Below, in pieces: positions 24,290 through 36,477 of a stretch of 64,000 nt of DNA. The stretch is from positions 26,721,446 to 26,785,445 of the forward strand of contig OY743172.1 of the NCBI GenBank assembly GCA_963555705.1, given 5' to 3'. Under the pieces are notes generated by a model, which saw only the letters and a program-made list of their open reading frames with translations, was not told where the DNA came from and did no database searches. Source of the DNA: Ligustrum vulgare (lineage: Eukaryota > Streptophyta > Magnoliopsida > Lamiales > Oleaceae). Positions within the stretch are counted from its first letter, which is position 1, and each line of letters opens with the position of its first letter. A program made the position numbers and the translations under genes.

Positions 24290-24775
24290 CTTAAAGCATG
24301 TTTGATAGGTCCATATTTGACATGGAAAATGTAAATATTTTTCAACTTTTCTCATTTTTACTTGTTTGACAATCCAAATTAGGCATGGAAAACGCTTGAT
24401 TTGCTGGAATTTGATGGAAAATGTTTAATTTGATTTTTGCTAGTTTTTCATTTGCCATCTTATATGGCAAATAATTTTCGATACGTTTGATCAATTTTGT
24501 TATTGTTAATTGACTTATTTTTGTTCCAAAAAATAACATTATTATTATCAAGTACAAATATATTTAAAAAGTAAAAAAATTAAAAAAGCTAGATTTTACT
24601 TTATTTGTCATGAAAAAATAATGTCAATCAAACTTCAAAACTTGAAAAATTCCATACTTTTTCTACCTAAAAAATTAAACCAATCAAATACTTCCAATTA
24701 ATATTTTCTACGTTAATATTTCCCAATTTTCTTTCCATTCATTTCACTCGTAATCAAATTTACCCTTAGCTTTGC
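24290..24775. repeat. MITE-like element, family II (copy 1)
   Basis: About 480 bp from gcatgtttgataggt to cgtaatcaaatttaccctta. It shares ordered segments with 50480-51000 (for example aacattattattatcaagta, ttttatttgtcat, ttttctacctaaa, ttttctttccat), so the two are copies of one non-coding family. Ends are imperfect inverted repeats containing TTTGAT/ATCAAA. It sits about 230 bp upstream of the PGRL2-like start codon. Confidence 0.6.
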
Positions 24776-24869
24776 CTTGACAAGACAAAGCTATATTTGC
24801 ACGGCGTGTGTGCCAAGGACCCTATTTTTTAATTTTTTGTTTTTTCATTCTTTGTCTTTTATCATAAAT

Positions 24870-25035
24870 TTTCCTATAAATTCGTATCCGTTTGGTAAAA
24901 AAAAAAAATTGTTAATAAACATGTTTATAAACAACACAATTTTTCAAATCATTTTTTAATCATACATATTTTTCTCTCCAATTTTTAACCATTACTTTCT
25001 ACCTCAAAATTATAAATAAACAAGTTTAATTAGAT
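24870..25035 (-). repeat. MITE-like element of the TTTGGTAA family, inverted copy
   Basis: Contains ccgtttggtaaaa at the left and, inverted relative to 17835-18005, the core tttttctctccaatttttaaccattactttctacctcaaaattataaataaa. Non-coding. Confidence 0.5.
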
Positions 25036-25119
25036 TATTGAATCATCTTAATTCTTTATTTTTATTTTTAATTTTAATTTTTTAATCTTTATCTTTATTA
25101 TTATTATTAAATTATTATA

Positions 25120-25139
25120 TTATATATATTAGATTAGAT

Positions 25140-25171
<32 letters not shown>

Positions 25172-27024
25172 GAAGTGAGAAGAGATAGTCATTTTGGAGG
25201 GAAAATTACATTTAATGACTCTATCCCCCCTCACATCTACTTTTATATAAAAATAAAAATAAATAAGTGCCAAACTTTGAGTGAGCAAATTTTTAGAGAA
25301 ATGCGTAAATAAAAGTCAAAAAAAATTTTATATAAAAAATTTAATTAAGTGTCAAACTTTGAGTGGCGCAATACAGTAAGTGTACATGCAGAATTTTTTA
25401 TTTAGATTAGTTTTTTTATTATTATTATTTTTTAAAGTTTCAAATTCAATAACGTGTGTTATGTAGGAAATAAAAAAATTGGATTAATATATTTGAACAT
25501 AAATAAATGTCATATCATATTTATGTAAATGTGTTACATTAAAAACGAAAAATTTGGATTAATATATTTTAAAATAAATAAATAAATAAATGCTATACAA
25601 ATTTGTTAAGTTAGAAATGAAAAAAATTGAATTAACATATTTTTAAAATAAATAAATAAAATTATTGAAATTTTACTTCCTAATATGTCAATAAATGAGT
25701 AGGCTCTTCAATATGCATATTACAAAAATATTTAATTATTTTCTATCAACTTTTTAATCACACATATTTTCTCTCTCAAATTTTCAGTCATTACCTTTTA
25801 CCTCAAAATTATAAGTACAAGTTTATAAATCAAACATTATTACCAAAAGGAAGCTTAATCATTTCATCATTTTGACAAAAATTGATATGTTTAAAAAACA
25901 AGGAAAAATAAAATATATTAATTAATATATTTGATTGAATAAAATATATGTAAGTAACATATTTAAAAATAAAGTTAATTAAAAATTATAACATATTAAA
26001 AGGAAAATAAGTGATAAGGTGGGCAAATTTTCATATAAAAACGTCAATAAAAGTCAAAAGAAATTTAATAAAAAATTTAATTAAGTTTCAAACTTTGTGT
26101 GGCGCCGTACACTGAGTGTGTGTACATGTAGATTTTTTTATTTTGATTAGTTTTGTCTTTTTAAAGTTTCAAACTCAATAACATGTGTTATGTAAGAAAT
26201 AAAAAAAAAATTGGATTAATATATTTGAACATAAAAAATGTAATATCATATCATATCATATCTTTGTAAATGTGTTATATTGAAGATGAAAATTTTGGAT
26301 TAATATGTTTTAAAAGAAATAAATATATATAATATAAATTTGTTAAGTTAGAAATGAAAAAATTGAATTAATATATTTTGAAAATAAATAAATAAAATCA
26401 TTAAAATTTTACTTCCTAATGTGTTAACAAATGAGTAGGCTCTTCAATACGCATGTTAAAAAATAATTAAATATTTTATATCAAATTTTTAACCACACGT
26501 ATTTTCTCTCTCAAATTTCAGCCACTATTTTTTACCTCAAAATCATAAATAGAAAAGTTTATAAACCAAACAGTATTGCCAAACGGAGGCTCAATCATTT
26601 CATTATTTTAACAAAAATTGACATGTTTAAAAAATAAGAAAAATAAAATATATTAATCAATATATTGGATTTTAAATAAAATATATGTAAGCAACACATT
26701 AAAAAATACAATCAATCGAAAATTATAACATATTAAAAGGAAAATAGGTGATGAGGTGGGCAAATCTTTAGAGAAAAACGTAATTAAAAGTCAAAAGAAA
26801 TTTTATATAAAAAATTTAATTAAGTGCCAAATTTTGAGTGGAGCGGTATATTTAGTGTACATGTAGCATTTTTTTTTTTTATTAGTTTTGTCTTTTTTAA
26901 AGTTTCAAATTTAATAACATTTTGTATTGAAATTTTATTTGAATTATGTTTTTTATTTGATCTGATTGTATAATTAAGATATTTTCAAAATTATATATTC
27001 TGTGTATCGCACATGTAAATAACT
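25120..27024. mobile_element. Probable Helitron remnant with 737-bp tandem repeats
   Basis: The stretch starts in a TA-rich tract (25110-25165). It contains two and a half copies of a ~737-bp unit marked by ttaattaagtgtcaaacttt at 25341, 26077 and 26816. It ends near 27017 in tgtgtatcgcacatgtaaataacta, a decayed version of the Helitron hairpin-plus-CTAG end at 14889-14917. Each repeat carries the MITE core (tttctctctcaaattttcagtcatta). No genes. Confidence 0.5.
25265..26990 (+). repeat. Tandem repeat, unit about 737 bp, ~2.4 copies
   Basis: Three landmark sequences recur in the same order. The ttaattaagt-caaac marker is spaced 736 and 739 bp; gtgtacatg(c/t)ag and ggattaatatatttgaacataaa follow at matching intervals. 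Copies have diverged by substitutions and small indels. Confidence 0.8.
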
Positions 27025-27234
27025 ATTTTTTAATATATTTTATATATAAAAGTAGAATAGCCGTTACCAAAATATACACATAGTACCCGCAAAAAAAACT
27101 TTCTAAATTTGGAAATATTTTGCTAAAAAATACTAGTATATTAAATATTTTAGCAATTATTATTTTTACATGTGTCATTAATTGTATTGACATCCGTGTT
27201 ATACTAATAATAACATTAAAATGTTATTTTTCTA

Positions 27235-27237
<3 letters not shown>

Positions 27238-27278
<41 letters not shown>
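27238..27278. repeat. (ATT)n microsatellite
   Basis: About 13 uninterrupted ATT/TTA units within Helitron-like copy 2; they create a poly-isoleucine shadow frame on the minus strand. Confidence 0.85.
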
Positions 27279-28892
27279 TTTTAATAATTATTGAATTGTT
27301 TTGAAATTGAAAAATATGTAATATGTGTTTCAAATTAAAGATCACAATGAGAATTTTAATGCAATCTAACAAGTGAGAGCAAATTGTAAATATATTTTCC
27401 ATAAAATCATTCCATAAAATCATATAAGAAATTAAAGGCGAAGTTCTATTTTTTATTTTTCTTCAATATCTAATTCATTTTAAATTATATCATTTAAGTT
27501 CTATAATATTATCTATAATTAGTTAACTAAATTCATTTTTAGTCATAGACTCATAGATGATTAATTTCTATTTTGATTTTTCTCATCAAATTAAAATAAT
27601 AATAACTATACGAATTTTAAGGCAAATTCAATTAAGTTGGGTTAATTTTACAAACTTAAGATTTCCTCAATTCATTCATCATTTTTATTTATTTACTAAT
27701 TCTGTTCATTTTTTTGAATATGCAAAAATGTATTACAGATTTTAACAATTAGTTCATATAATTTTTATTAAACAATTGATCGATCAGTAATTTTTATTAA
27801 AATAATAATGTAAAAATATGAATAAATAAATTGTAAGTATGGAGAAAGAAGAATCAATTAATGTAACAATATTTATTAAAATTAATGAATATTTTTTAAG
27901 AAAAATGCTTGAATTAAATAATTAATGCTTAAAAAATCAAATTATACCAAAAAAATATATCATACACCTCTTTTTGAGAAGAATATGATGAAGAACAATA
28001 TATGAAAAGAAAAACACTGATCTTGAGGAGAATATGCAAGTTGAGTTTTGCACATCTATTATATGAACCTAATTTTATAGTTAAAAAGTTTTTTAACAAA
28101 AAAAATTTCATTTATTGAATGATAATTCCAGAAATAGAGTTGATATGTTCACGGTACAATCTCTAAAATGCTTAATTCATAGCATATTTTCCCGTAAAGA
28201 GATAAATAATTCAACGGTTTACAATTTTATTAAAATATTAAAAAAAAAAAATTATATTTCGTAAAAAATAGTGAAACTCTATTTCTTAATTTTATTAACA
28301 TATAGAGACAAAAAGACTCACTATATATTTTCATTAATAATTTGTTTATTGACATATAATTAAATATGCATTTAATTATGTTCAATTAAATGCATTGTAT
28401 TTAAAAATTTTAAATTATTAATCATGCCAAAAATCTCTTACGTTGAATTTTACATTCGTGCACCACAAATCTTTAGGTTGATTTTCACTTTCGTGCATCC
28501 TCGATATTACTTAATTTATTACATTTATTTATATATATGACCACATATATATAATTTGTTACAATTATTTTATTTTATGTAAATTAAAATATTTTGAGGG
28601 TTATTATTTCTATTCACGTTAATCAAGAATATTTGGACGAAATTTTTTATTTATTCTATACAACATATATTTGAAATATTGCATTATTTAATTTAAATTT
28701 GAGCAATTGTTTAAATATATTTTGTCTATAGCAACTGTTGACCACAAAATCTAGTAGGACCTTGGATCAACACGTCTCAGCTCCTCCCTCTTGAACACGT
28801 GGATCTCCTGCGCACTATGACAAATAATTAAGTTGCAAAGGGGCCGAGGTGGCTCTCGTTTGCACTCTGAAGCCTAAGTCAGTACTAATTTC

Positions 28893-30531
28893 TGTTCGAT
28901 AGAAACACACAGCAAGTGTACGTATTGCATACAAGTGATAGTGGACTAAATGAGTCCGATTTATCAATCCCATAGGGATTGTCTATTTCAATTACACCCT
29001 AGTTTAATCAAATTTTACAAGAAACACACACACAATAAAGTTTGGATTGGGAATGATTAAGTACTAGAGCTAAAATCGCAATTGTAAGTAAATAACTAGA
29101 AAATGATGATAAATAGATGATAAAGGAGTGTTGAGATTTTTGATTCCACTTGACCATTACCTAATTGAATTCTCAACAAGCAAATAGAAATGCAATTTAT
29201 CAATCATGTTAGACTTTATTTTCCAAGCTTAGCCAATTACCTCTCTCGAGTGAAATCAACCTAATTAGTGGAATTAACCTACTATATCTCTATGTCGATT
29301 AAAAACACACAAATTGCATTAAACCTTTGTGAAAATAACTCAATGGATCATCTAGAATTTTAGGTATATCTCTATCATAAACAAGAACTTAGAGCAAATA
29401 TTGTATTGATCTAGAATACACAACAATTTCTCAATAATTGCACATCCCATGAAATCTAAGCATAAATGTGGCCACAATAAATGTAAGTCAATAAATGTAC
29501 AAGATAATAAATAGCCTAAATTCTTAATATAAGCATTAAAATCAACTAAGCTAGGTCAAACTTCATCGATAATTCCAACACAAAATAGTTTAGCCCATGA
29601 TGAAATAACAATGAAATTCAAGAATTGAATACATCATTTCAACAATAGATTAAAATATATGAAGAAATATGAAGATTAACAAGAAAACTTCATTTCAACA
29701 ATGGTTAGTGCTTCAAAATATCAATGTCCCTCCTCAATGTTGTAGGTATTTCACGCCTAAATCAACATTCATCAACCAACCTAACTAATTACAATAGAAA
29801 TTACAAGATAAAAATGAAGAAAAATGAAGAACAAATCAAGGGAAAAGGTTTTCTGGACGAAAAAGTAGTAAGAAAAGTGGCTAAACCCTAGCCAAATCAT
29901 CCAAAAATACTCAAAAATCGAGTAAACCCGCGTCCTACAGTGTTAGGGCCGAACCAGGTCAGCCCAAAATATTTTTCAAAATTATGACCACTCGATCGCG
30001 TGGCTGAATGCCTCGCGATCGCTTGGTTGGGCTGAAAACTGTCTGGTTGGATTTTTTGCCGATTCAAGAACGTGACCTGTTAGAGCCACGCGATCGCGTG
30101 GTTCACCTGGGCACGATTTTGTAGCTCCATCCTTCAATGATTTACAATTGGGTCATCCAACTTTCAATGTAGATCAACTTGGTCCCCAAAGTTTTCGATT
30201 TCTTTCAATTGAGCCCTTCCAAAAGTGCATATAAGTCCGTCAACTTTGGAAACTTGCAATGTAGTCCTTCGATCAATTGCACATGCGATCCATAACTTTT
30301 CGGAAGCTACAATTTGGTCCCCAAACTTTGATTCTTTGAAGGATTTGACTCTTTTCTCCTCAATTTCTTCAATTATTCATCCATTTATCTTCTTTCTTGT
30401 GTTTTCTCCATGAAGTTGATTGTTAAACCTATTTAACCACAAAATATGCACAATTAAGTAGGTATTTGTCCAAATTACTCAAAAAGTACTACCATAAATG
30501 TATGAAATATGCATGTAAAATACACTCAACA
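28893..30531. mobile_element. Solo LTR (1639 bp) nested in the LTR of element C
   Basis: Starts TGTTCGATAGAAACACAC, ends AAAATACACTCAACA, and is flanked by the duplication ATTTC (28888-28892 and 30532-30536). The uninterrupted site is preserved in the sister LTR near 48699 (tactcattttcagcaaat), confirming an insertion. The gcaagtgtacgtattgcatacaagt string near its start resembles LTRs of large Tat/Ogre-like elements (from memory). It has no coding sequence. CpG-rich palindromes occur at 29988-30101. Confidence 0.88.
29988..30101. repeat. CCACGCGATCGCGTGG palindromes in the nested solo LTR
   Basis: A perfect 16-bp palindrome, CCACGCGATCGCGTGG, sits at 30086-30101. Near-copies lie at 29988-30003 (CCACTCGATCGCGTGG) and 30011-30026 (CCTCGCGATCGCTTGG). 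The surrounding LTR is AT-rich and CpG-poor. Confidence 0.85.
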
Positions 30532-30698
30532 ATTTCCAACAAATATAAATTGGGTGCGGGAAATATAAAGGTGTAAAAGAGAGAAAAGGGAGTGAGAGTA
30601 AAATATTGAGTTAGAGTCTTCAATTACCAACATTTTTCTTGAAGGCAAGTGTGCTATATTTATAGAAGGGTTTATCGTCTTTAGATGGTGACACGCGG

Positions 30699-31036
30699 CG
30701 CCCTATCTATCCGCGCGCTGGCGGGTAGGGGCTTATCTATGTGATTCGCTACGCTTGCTTGCGCCTATCGGCTGATTCTATTGCTTGCCGGTTAGCGAAA
30801 CTTTTCCGGTAGTACGAATCGCTACGCCTCGCCTCTTTCTATATGATAATATGCACCTTGGTTGCTGCGCTCCCTGCGGGTAATAGCAAGAGAGTGAAGA
30901 ACGAATGATCCTCCAAACAAAAAGAGTGATTGAGTCCGACTCAAGCGAGTGAGTGAAAGGCGTGGCAAGAGAGCGAGTTCGACTCGCGAACGATCAGCAA
31001 GTGAAGGACCGATCCTTTTTTTTGCGCCAATACTGT
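30699..31036. other. 338-bp GC-rich segment, possible mitochondrial DNA insert
   Basis: It interrupts the left LTR of element C between gacacgcgg and tgggcttta, which are contiguous in the right LTR (near 48855). It is markedly GC- and CpG-rich, with strings such as gcgcgctggcggg, cgctacgcttgcttgcgcc and cgagttcgactcgcgaac. That composition resembles plant mitochondrial intergenic DNA. A 78-codon open frame on the minus strand has no recognised domain. No target duplication is obvious, as expected for end-joined organelle DNA. A deletion in the other LTR is the alternative. Confidence 0.4.
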
Positions 31037-31424
31037 TGGGCTTTACATGTGTCTTCACCCTAACCGTTGGAGAGGTAAACCAATTTTTTGGTGATAATCA
31101 TTGCTACAAGCCGTAGGGGAGGGGCGCCCATCATATTCTCCATAAAGGTAACGTCTTGTCAAACCATAGTCAACTGGAGAAAGTTCGTCTCTCTGACACC
31201 CTCCATTGTCCCATCGCTGGTCCGAGGTGGTACAACAGGACACCTTGACTTGTTGAAACCAATTCGGTAAAAGAGGCTCCAAGCGATATACCACCTCGGC
31301 TATTTGGGCTAGGGAGAGCGCTAGGCTTCATCCATAACTGGAGTCCGTTGGGCCTCTCTTGGGCCTCTTTTTGGTGATCAGTTGGGCTTATTTTGGGTAC
31401 GGCCACAACACTAGTCCCTCAAAA

Positions 31425-32261
31425 TTCGATGTGGTCATTTATGGGCGGATCGAATTTGTCGTGAGCAAGGAGTTATGGAGTTATGTGTTGTCCTACTTTT
31501 ATCATTTCCAGTGTCTTCAAATTAATTTGAAGTTAGTTTCCTTGGGATCTCTACATGATGCTCCGAGTTTATGGGGTGGGATGTGATTCTTAGCAAGGTG
31601 CGGACTCAGAGTAAATTCGACCTTTTATTCCTATTTTCTCTCCCTGATGGATACTGGGATATGTTAGCACGTTTCTTAGGCCGCGCATTTATGGCAAAGA
31701 AATAGCTGGCACCCGTTCCCAAGAAATACGAAGGTAAAAAAGGGAACAAAGGGGGCGCCTTGCGGTGCGTACAATACACCTTAGCAACTGAACGGTTTTT
31801 ATCCATCTCCCTGAAGTTAGTGTTTCAATCAACTCTTCCCCCAAGGGGTGTGTTTTATCTAAACCAATCATGCGATTCCAAGATCAAGGGTTTGAGACTG
31901 TTGGGTTCCTTATAAAGCTTCCTTCGTCCCAGCCTCTCTCATTTGACACATTTTTAGAATCTCCTTAGCAACTTTTTTGTGAAAATCATCTCATTTTCCT
32001 CTTTTCTTGCAAACTTTTTAGCAACTTTTGCGGATTTCCAACTTAGCAGCTCGTCACAACCATCTAACATCCTCCATTGGCGCATTTTATTTCAAGCATC
32101 AAACCTTGAACTCTCATTTTCTGTAGGTAAGTTCCTTCTCCTCTGCGCGCACAAAACTCTCTTCCTCTCCCCCTTTTTTTATAACCTTTGGATGCTGGTT
32201 TGAAAACTCCATTTTGCATTTTTTGTCTTCCTGGTGGTAAGTTTGGACTTTTTAAGAAAAA
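31425..32261. other. Non-coding interval of element C next to its 3' LTR
   Basis: Lies between the polypurine tract and the antisense ORF. Only short frames without recognised domains are seen. It contains a GC-rich stretch around 31675-31870 and a pyrimidine-rich stretch around 31970-32240 that could be the promoter/leader of the antisense ORF. Confidence 0.45.
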
Positions 32262-34720
32262 ATGGAAAGAGTTGGGGGAACGGGTTCACAGAAACTATTG
32301 GAAATGACGATTCCTGTCAGAGGTTTCTACCCATTGTCTTTGTCGATTTTTAGTTCCCGCTTCTTTAGGGAACATATTAAGCGGAGGAATAGAAAATATG
32401 GCAGTATACTTAACTTGGATGATTCTGACAGTGAAGAAGAAAAGAACCAGACCTACATGACTCAATTATCATTCGACGAGGAGGCCTATTTACGGGAACT
32501 CTGAAGCAAGTGAGATAGAGATTTAAGGAGGGAGGAGACGGTGGGCTCTTCTTCCGGTCAATAAGACCTTAGTTTGGGTGTTAGGGCTCCATTTAGGGCA
32601 CATAGGGAAGAATTAGGGTTATCCGAGGAAGAAATAGCCTAAGTTGAGGGTTGGGTTGATCATGTGAACAAAGTGTCAGGGTACCAAGTGTCAGAAATTC
32701 GAGGAGTCGATCAGGCAAGTGCTTCGGCGAAGTTCAGGATACCAGAAGGGGTTCGATTGGTGCATCCCACACCTTCTTTCCGACCTTGCAGTCCTCCCCC
32801 AGGCCAGGTGGTGATTTGTTATGATGTTTTGTCTTGTGGGATGAGGCTTCCCCTACACCCTTTCTTCAGGGTGTTGCTTAGGAGCTACAACATTTGTCCT
32901 TACCAATTAGCTCCGAACTTCTGGACACAAGCCGTCGGCACCTGGCTGGTGTGGCAAGAGGTCAATCCTGACTTCCTCATCTCACTGCATATAATCCACA
33001 CCTTATACACCCTGAAGAAATCTGTTAGGAGGGATAAGGATGTGAGGCTGGACGTTAAAGACTGGTAGTATCTGTCTCCCCGGGGCTCTTATCCCCCTAT
33101 TATCACTGGGCATCCTACTTCTATTAAGAATTATAGAAACCAGTAGTTCTGGGTTGCGAGAGAGTGGCAAAGCTCACCTATGGACCCTACTCCAGAAATC
33201 ACCATTCCCCGAACTTTTTCCTCCCCGCGTGAGTTTTGCTTTTGTTCCGCATCTTCAAGTGTTGTGTGCGTGCTATTTGCTTCCCATTTTCTCTCATCAC
33301 TTATAATTTGTTTTCTTACTCTATTTACTATGCCAGGGTCTACTTTTTCCTGTCTCCTCTCCGACGCGAATTTGTCAGTGGTGAGGCGCTTATTTGCTTT
33401 CCGAGGCACTTTTCAGAGAGTCATCCAGCAAAACAAACTCTTTGTCAAACACGGCCTTATGAGAGCCATGAGTGAGTAAAACTTTCTATCGTCTTTATAA
33501 CTTCTGCTTCAGTATTCCAAGTCTCATCTTCCTTTCTTTACTGTTAGGTTCCAAGGACTTCCCCAAGATTTCTCTGAAGGGGCTTATGTCCAAGAAGATC
33601 CCTCCTGCTCTTCGCCACGGTAGCGAGGAAAAAAAATAGTGCTTTCCAATCTGCAAGTGGGGGTCGCAAAAGAAGTGTCTGAAGAGCCCACCGCCCAACT
33701 CAAAGGCCCTCTTCCAGCACTATTTCCACCCCCCAGTTTACTACCCGTGGGGCCCTATCATCCAAATCTGGGAAAGGAGGCCAAGCCCTCTTGTAACGAG
33801 GAAAGGAAAGAGGTCGGATCGTGGTTGCTCCAAGAGGGATAAGGAACCTGAAAAGGTCTTGGTTCTTGCTTCCCCGTCCGAGGATATTTCTGAGCCAATA
33901 TCCGAGGAAGAACTTGCTCCTTTGAAGAGGCTCAGGAGGGGCAAGGATACCAGCTCCGCACCTCCTCCACCAGAGATGCAAGAATTGGAAGATGAGCCTT
34001 TCGTGTCGATTCCGGGGCTGGGTTACGATGTGACCCCTGCTGCGATCGAGGAGCTTAAGCAAATTAAAGCTATTGTCCTTCCTAGGGACATCACTTATGA
34101 TCCCAGCCTATTTGAATCCCCCAACTCTCCACTTGCTAGGGCCGCCTTGGTCGTGGAGCCATTTTGGACTGAAGGCTGGTCCGCCTTTTCTTCTAGCGCC
34201 ACCCTAACTCGTAAGCTACTTGCTTCCAAGGCCATGAATGCCAGAGCGTTGGCCCAGGTTGAATCCTCGACGGTGGATGCGCAGCGAGACAAAAATGACG
34301 CGTAGACTGCGCTTCGCTATGCGGACAATATGCTGAATGAGATCAACGATCTTAAAGACCAACTGTCTATAGCCCGCAAGTCTTCCTTAGAGGACAGGGC
34401 CTTGCGAAGCGTCTTCAAGAGGATAATGAGAAATTAAGACACGACCTCCAGGCCTCTGAGTCCGATGTGGCGACTCTGTACAAGAAGCTCGAAGACTCCA
34501 ACCGCGCACAATCCATTACCGCCGAAGCTCTAGTGGAACCAAATTCTACGAAGGGTAAACTAGTAGCCGAGGTAGCAGAGATTACCACTATGCAGAGGGT
34601 TTTTGGGAATATAGGGGCAATGATGGCCTTAGGGGACGTAAAGGAGGCTTTTATTTAGACATTTCTCAGATCGAGGCTTTATACCCCGAGCCGCAAGATT
34701 TGGAGGAAGGCCACCCTACC
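32262..34720 (+). pseudogene. Antisense additional ORF of element C (gypsy-type PF04195-like)
   Basis: On the strand opposite gag-pol, between integrase and the 3' LTR, runs a broken gene. Fragments at 32262-32504 (acidic SDSEEE region), 32664-33068, 33180-33475, 33859-34305 and 34467-34658 are separated by stops and by plausible introns (for example gtgagttttg...tatgccag around 33229-33336). The second fragment contains EGVRLVHPTPSFRPCSPPPG and LPLHPFFRVLLRSYNICPYQL. These are typical of the putative gypsy-type transposon protein domain (PF04195) annotated widely in plants. Later parts are Glu/Lys/Ala-rich and likely coiled coil. Additional ORFs at this position are described for Tat elements; their function is unknown. 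Not functional here. Confidence 0.7.
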
Positions 34721-35595
34721 GATGATCCCACAGACTCCTGTCAAATTGTGCCAGGCGGAGACTCTGTAAAAGATGTCCTTCAATAACTTTGTTTGTTCGT
34801 TTTTGGTTTTTTTTAGACACATTTCTCCAATTTTGGAATGTAATTGAAATGTAGTGATTAGTCCTGAAACAATGTAATTATTCTGTTGATTCAATATTTT
34901 GATTATTTTGTGAAGTTCAGCACTTATATGACAGAATTTTCTGGATTTGTATGACTTCGTCTGTAAAAAATGTGAACTCTTTGAAACTCTTTAAAGGCTC
35001 TGTATTTGATGGCCTTGTATTTGATAGTCCCTTAGACCTAAGCAGATTAAGACATTCATGTCCGCTGGTTAGGTCTGACTTGATAAATATTTGATTATAT
35101 TTGCGTTGAACCTCTTAGCACATGCCATTTTATCTTTCTACCATTATTAGCTAAGAGAGCTATTGCTGTTGGTTTATCACCTTCAACTAAGACATAATGA
35201 GCGCGGAGCTGGCTTACAAGAGTCCCTTGTATTTGAGGTTTACATAGTACTTTGTCATTTTACTGTCGCTTGTTTATCATAGGTGAAGTTAACTTTCTCA
35301 TGAACCAAAATGATTTAGCATTTTAATATTTACCACGTTCAACAGAGAGAATTTGATGCAAATGGCCAATACTACCTGCTTATTGATAGGTTTTGAACTC
35401 AGAATAATTACACTAAAATTCACGAGATTGTATCACTGAACTGTGTTTCATCATACTTGACCTCAACCACAATTGACGAAAATTTCCCGGAGCATAACGT
35501 GCCGCAAATTATCATTAAGTTATGTGGGGATATTACAATCATTCAATAATCACTAAGTTTTACCAAGATATTAAATGCCTAAGGGGAACTTGGTT
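34721..35595. other. Spacer between antisense ORF and integrase of element C
   Basis: An AT-rich stretch of about 870 bp where the two converging coding regions end. No domain-bearing frame is seen; it probably holds both 3' untranslated regions. Confidence 0.5.
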
Positions 35596-36477
35596 TTATT
35601 GAAAATAGCGATGAAGATGATCTGTGTTCCAAGGATTAGGCAGGGGAACCCCAGATAGGTCTTCGATCATGTACGTATGGGGTACTACCTCGGAAGTAAC
35701 TTTACAAGGCCCCTCCCAATTTGGACCTAGAGTCCCTACTCCTAGCTCTTGGATAGAAGGAAGGATCTTTTTAAGGACCAAATCCCCAATACCAAAGAAC
35801 CGTTTTTTCACCCTTTTGTTGTAGTAGCGGGCCATTTTTTCTTCGTACCGGGCCAACACCACCTGGGAGTTACTCCTTTTTTCCAAGAGGAAATCCAAGT
35901 TTGCCCTTTGAGCTTCCTCATTTATCGCCTCGTCATAATGGATTTGATGAAGGGAAGGCACCCCAATTTCCACTGGGCATACCGTCTCGGATCCATACGC
36001 CATGGAAAACGGCGTTTCCCCTGTTGTGGTATGTGTAGTAGTCCAAAGTGCCCACAACACTCGCGAGAGTTCATCTACCCATTCACCCTTCTTGGATTCC
36101 AGTTTCCTCTTTAGGGTGTTCTTTATGGTTTTGTTCACAGCTTCAACCTGCCCATTCGCCTGTGGGTGATGTGGAGATGAAAATAATTTGCAAATTCCCA
36201 AATCATCGCATGATTCGTCAATACTTCTATTTTTGAACTGTTTTGCATTGTCACTAACCAACGAGTGTAGAATTCCAAACCTACATATAATGTTCTTCCA
36301 GATGAACTTGGAAGTTTTGGCTTCAGTGATCCTCATCAGGGGCTCTGCCTCGACCCATTTGGTGAAGTAATCGATGGAAACTATTGCAAAACAATTGTTA
36401 CCAGTGCCTCGGGGCATAGGACCAATAATATCGACCCCCCACTTCGCAAAAGGCCAAGGGTTGGTTACCACAGTCAA
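35596..36477 (-). pseudogene. Element C integrase
   Basis: A 293-residue fragment covering the catalytic core and C-terminus of a Tat-type integrase. It has WGVDIIGPMPRGTGN (first Asp), LVSDNAKQF (second Asp; the usual Gly after Asn is Ala), ANGQVEAVNKTI (Glu), the PFSMAYGSE segment, and a C-terminal GDLVLKK...GPNWEGPCKV module ending NTDHLHRYF. The catalytic triad is present. The N-terminal zinc finger lies upstream (36480-36700) in disrupted sequence. Confidence 0.9.

Larger units (their letters stand above)
28736..31410 (-). repeat. 3' LTR of element C, expanded by insertions
   Basis: Corresponds to 48539-49214 but is four times longer. After removal of the solo LTR (28893-30531 plus one ATTTC) and the GC-rich segment (30699-31036), the remainder aligns end to end with the right LTR. 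On the minus strand a purine-rich ttttgagggactag abuts its inner end (31411-31424) as the polypurine tract. Confidence 0.88.

Noticed and set aside
34721..35595. Possible extra domain between the antisense ORF and integrase
   Set aside because: Only short frames, AT-rich composition, no conserved motif; best read as non-coding spacer of element C.
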